DNA of 64,000 bases from Cryobacterium sp. Y57 (GTDB lineage: Bacteria; Actinomycetota; Actinomycetes; Actinomycetales; Microbacteriaceae). The translations under genes and the position numbers were made by a program. The notes beneath the pieces are model-generated. The model did not search any database and was not told the DNA's origin. It saw nothing but the letters and a program-made list of their open reading frames with translations. Shown in pieces: positions 62,318-64,000 of this stretch (positions are counted from its first letter, which is position 1; each line of letters opens with the position of its first letter). The stretch lies in assembly GCF_002929505.1 (NCBI RefSeq), contig NZ_PJJL01000069.1:169829-233828 (forward strand), in the 5' to 3' direction.

Positions 62318-62580
62318 GTGCTAGCCGCCCCCAGAGCGCGTGCGAGAGTACCGCGCTTAGCCTCGACAGCCATACCGATAATCGGAGCCGCACCGACCTG
62401 CACCCGCGCCCGGTCCTTCGTCATAAACGTCTGCATTTCTAGCGACTCGACATAGACCGGATTTGGGTCCGACTTGGCAGCGGCGAGAACCTGTTCGCCG
62501 ATGCCCTCGAGCACCGCGACAATCTCGGGCGACTTCATCATTTCGGTTAGGGTGCTGATCTGCCGAAACCTGGTCGCCAT
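62314..62580 (-). CDS. HK97 gp10-like/neck protein
   Basis: This 88-residue protein starts MATRFRQISTLTEMMKSPEI and has IGEQVLAAAKSDPNPVYVES and ARVQVGAAPIIGMAVEAKRG, resembling short members of the HK97 gp10 family of head-tail joining proteins. The start shares bases with the preceding stop (TGATG). Confidence 0.6.
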   Translation of the reverse strand: MATRFRQISTLTEMMKSPEIVAVLEGIGEQVLAAAKSDPNPVYVESLEMQTFMTKDRARVQVGAAPIIGMAVEAKRGTLARALGAAST

Positions 62581-62930
62581 CAGCTCGCCCTCTTAACACT
62601 CACGACCGCGCCTGCCTTCTTGCCAGAGAACGGGCTGAGATAACCGGATGCCGTAGTGTCGCCGACAACCTGCCAACCGGGAATGCCGCGGATCTCGATC
62701 CGGTCAGTCGGCAGCAGGATCGTTCCATACGGCAGATACAGAGTGAAGCCGGTGACAACCCATAGACCGAGCGTCTGCGGGTCTTCGGTTGAACCGGCCG
62801 GAGCGACGGGAACGCGCACGATCGGGAACGTCGTGTCAGCGCCGACAATCGGGTAGCCGCCCGAGTCGTAACCGCCCGTAGGAACGCCCTTGCGAGTGAC
62901 CGTGATTGTCTCGGCTGCTCGGTAACTCAC
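62580..62930 (-). CDS. Head-tail connector (head closure) protein
   Basis: This 116-residue protein is rich in beta structure (ETITVTRKGVPTGGYDSGG; LYLPYGTILLPTDRIEIRGI; PGWQVVGDTTASGYLSPFSG), consistent with head-closure proteins that sit between connector and tail. The GTG start overlaps the previous stop by 4 bases. Confidence 0.62.
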   Translation of the reverse strand: MSYRAAETITVTRKGVPTGGYDSGGYPIVGADTTFPIVRVPVAPAGSTEDPQTLGLWVVTGFTLYLPYGTILLPTDRIEIRGIPGWQVVGDTTASGYLSPFSGKKAGAVVSVKRAS

Positions 62931-63343
62931 GACGTTACCGGGGCAACATAGAACGGCGAGGTGGTCGGAATAAGGTTGACACCAAAAGCCCGCCGATCCG
63001 AAGCGTTTGCGGTCAGTTTCGCAAGCTCGTTAGCCAGCATGACCAGCTCGCCCGGATCGTCGCCTCCGAACGTGCGCGACTCCGAAAACGGGCCAGTCGC
63101 AGTGTTCGCCGTGCGGATGCCCTGAGGGTTGTTGAACTTGCGGATGACCATCGCCGTCACGACGTCAATTGCGTTTTCTAGCAGGTCAACCTCGGCGGCG
63201 GTGATGCGCGCTTGGATGCCAGGTACCTTGAACCGGATCTCGCGCTCAGCCTTGTCGATCCACGTGGCGATCAGGGCCGTATCGGTCGGGTCGTCGTCAC
63301 CGATCCACGCATTGATAACATTCTGTGCAGTGGTCCAAGCCAT
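62927..63343 (-). CDS. Phage Gp19/Gp15/Gp42-like head-tail adaptor
   Basis: This 138-residue, mostly helical protein has AWTTAQNVINAWIGDDDPTD and ALIATWIDKAEREIRFKVPG, then AMVIRKFNNPQGIRTANTAT and SESRTFGGDDPGELVMLANE, matching the Gp19/Gp15/Gp42 adaptor family of actinophages. It should bind the portal. GGAGG lies before the ATG at 63343. Confidence 0.8.
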   Translation of the reverse strand: MAWTTAQNVINAWIGDDDPTDTALIATWIDKAEREIRFKVPGIQARITAAEVDLLENAIDVVTAMVIRKFNNPQGIRTANTATGPFSESRTFGGDDPGELVMLANELAKLTANASDRRAFGVNLIPTTSPFYVAPVTS

Positions 63344-63362
63344 GCGGCACCTCCGGTTAAAT

Positions 63363-63396
63363 GCAGAAGGGCGGAACCGAAGTTCCGCCCCTCTGC
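63363..63396 (-). terminator. Strong hairpin between capsid and connector genes
   Basis: GCAGA/TCTGC (63363-63367 with 63392-63396) extends an inner 9-bp stem (63369-63377 with 63382-63390) closed by a 4-base loop. No U-run follows on the minus strand, so it may be an attenuator or an mRNA-processing/stability element that sets capsid levels. Confidence 0.55.
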
Positions 63397-63403
63397 GACT
63401 TGA

Positions 63404-63553
63404 CTACTTCTCGGTTACCGTCTGCTCGCCGTTGTCGATGTTGCGATCCACCGTGACGACAGTGCCGTCAGGGCGGGTCGCCGTGAACGACTCACGGCGA
63501 CCCTTGAGAACGACCGCAGCGACAGGCTCAACGGATGGAGTTCTTACCGCCAT
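63404..63553 (-). CDS. Small phage protein downstream of capsid
   Basis: This 49-residue protein (MAVRTPSVEPVAAVVLKGRR start; DRNIDNGEQTVTEK end) overlaps the capsid stop by one base (TAATG). Short basic-acidic proteins at this position are common in actinophages and are of unknown function. It is followed by a strong hairpin. Confidence 0.6.
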   Translation of the reverse strand: MAVRTPSVEPVAAVVLKGRRESFTATRPDGTVVTVDRNIDNGEQTVTEK

Positions 63554-64000
63554 TAGGCAAGAACACCAGTCAAGCGAGCTCCGGCTTTTCCACCGAATAC
63601 GGCAAGACCGGTATAAAATTCGATGCGGGTACGGAAGGCGGGCTTGGTTTCGAGCTCGCCCAGGTCGTAGACCTGCACGCCGCCGTTAGTCAGGCCGGTA
63701 ACAGCCTGATCGCCTTCGGACTGACCGAACTTCACCGCGTAGATGGAAGACGCGACAGTGCTCGTGCCCTGCGTTTCCGACTGCGGAAGAACGAGTGCGC
63801 CCGCAGCAGTCGCGCCGGCGTCGAGGATCGGAATACCGTTCCAGACCACCTGACGCTTGCCGTTGATGTCCTGTTCGACAAACACGTCAGCGTTGATGTG
63901 ACGTGCGGCCGACTTGATCTTGCCGATGATGCTGGCATTGGCGTACAGTGCGCCGTTTCCGCCATCGAGCCCGGACACGCTGGCAACGAGCTCGTCCAGC
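63553..64000 (-). CDS. Major capsid protein, C-terminal part (partial)
   Basis: The reading frame is open to the window edge, so only about the last 149 residues are visible. Segments SSIYAVKFGQSEGDQAVTGL, VYDLGELETKPAFRTRIEFY and GLAVFGGKAGARLTGVLA are characteristic of the C-terminal part of HK97-fold major capsid proteins of actinobacterial siphophages. The N-terminus lies beyond 64000. Confidence 0.85.
   Translation of the reverse strand, partial: LDELVASVSGLDGGNGALYANASIIGKIKSAARHINADVFVEQDINGKRQVVWNGIPILDAGATAAGALVLPQSETQGTSTVASSIYAVKFGQSEGDQAVTGLTNGGVQVYDLGELETKPAFRTRIEFYTGLAVFGGKAGARLTGVLA

Larger units (their letters stand above)
53444..64000 (-). mobile_element. Prophage, late structural and lysis module (incomplete in window)
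   Basis: From the right edge toward tRNA-Thr, the minus-strand genes follow siphovirus order: capsid, connectors, tail terminator, major tail protein, frameshifted chaperones, tape measure, tail-tip proteins, endolysin and holin. Tight ATGA/GTGA/TGATG overlaps and the absence of host genes support one phage operon. Terminase, portal, integrase and repressor are not seen here, so completeness is unknown. Confidence 0.92.

Overview
This window is high-GC actinobacterial chromosome. The codon use, the many GTG and TTG starts, the frequent 4-base ATGA/GTGA gene overlaps and the gene content suggest a member of Microbacteriaceae (Cryobacterium-like; the genus is inference). It has three parts: a cell-envelope and exopolysaccharide locus, a conserved housekeeping block, and the structural end of a tailed-phage prophage.

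Region 1 (1-9.3 kb) holds an ECF sigma factor with its membrane anti-sigma factor (SigK/RskA type), a PabC-like PLP enzyme, a UDP-glucose/GDP-mannose dehydrogenase, a large OafA-type acyltransferase, a flavin reductase-like protein and a phosphomannomutase-like HAD phosphatase.

Region 2 (9.3-34 kb) is a large surface-glycan locus. The forward arm (9347-16248) encodes a membrane acyltransferase, an esterase lipoprotein, a Wzc/CpsD-like chain-length protein, an Alg14-Alg13-like glycosyltransferase, a polysaccharide pyruvyl transferase and a GT4 enzyme. The reverse arm (29255 down to 20493) encodes a Wzy/WaaL-type membrane protein, a GT4 enzyme, an unusual fusion of a Wzx-type flippase to a pyruvyl transferase domain, another GT4, another pyruvyl transferase and a GT2. 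Two paralogous secreted beta-helix proteins lie between the arms. O-acyltransferases, a YdcF protein, a Tat-exported esterase-like protein, VanZ and a shortened MFS protein follow. The likely product is a repeat-unit polysaccharide carrying pyruvate ketals and acyl groups.

Region 3 (34-53 kb) is conserved actinobacterial chromosome: tRNA-Pro(CGG), a metallophosphoesterase, a class A PBP with PASTA domains, a DUF4177 protein, RidA, another acyltransferase, acs, a 6C-type small RNA, a Tad-like pilus/secretion cluster, topA, tmk, holB and a TAP-like hydrolase lipoprotein. From memory, the gene neighbourhood resembles the Rv3644c-Rv3683 part of Mycobacterium tuberculosis.

Region 4 (53.4-64 kb) begins directly after tRNA-Thr(CGT) and is the late-gene end of a siphovirus-like prophage, all on the minus strand. 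Reading from the window edge leftward: major capsid (partial), head-tail connectors, tail terminator, major tail protein with an IPT/TIG domain, tail chaperones with a probable -1 programmed frameshift, tape measure, tail-tip proteins, M23 endolysin, small membrane protein and holin, ending in a terminator near the presumed att site. The integrase and early genes are not in the window.

Other notable elements are two copies of a 91-96 bp inverted-repeat element (9.08 and 39.93 kb), strong hairpins after the UDP-glucose dehydrogenase gene, and a motif shared upstream of the two beta-helix genes. No insertion sequence, CRISPR array or rRNA was found.
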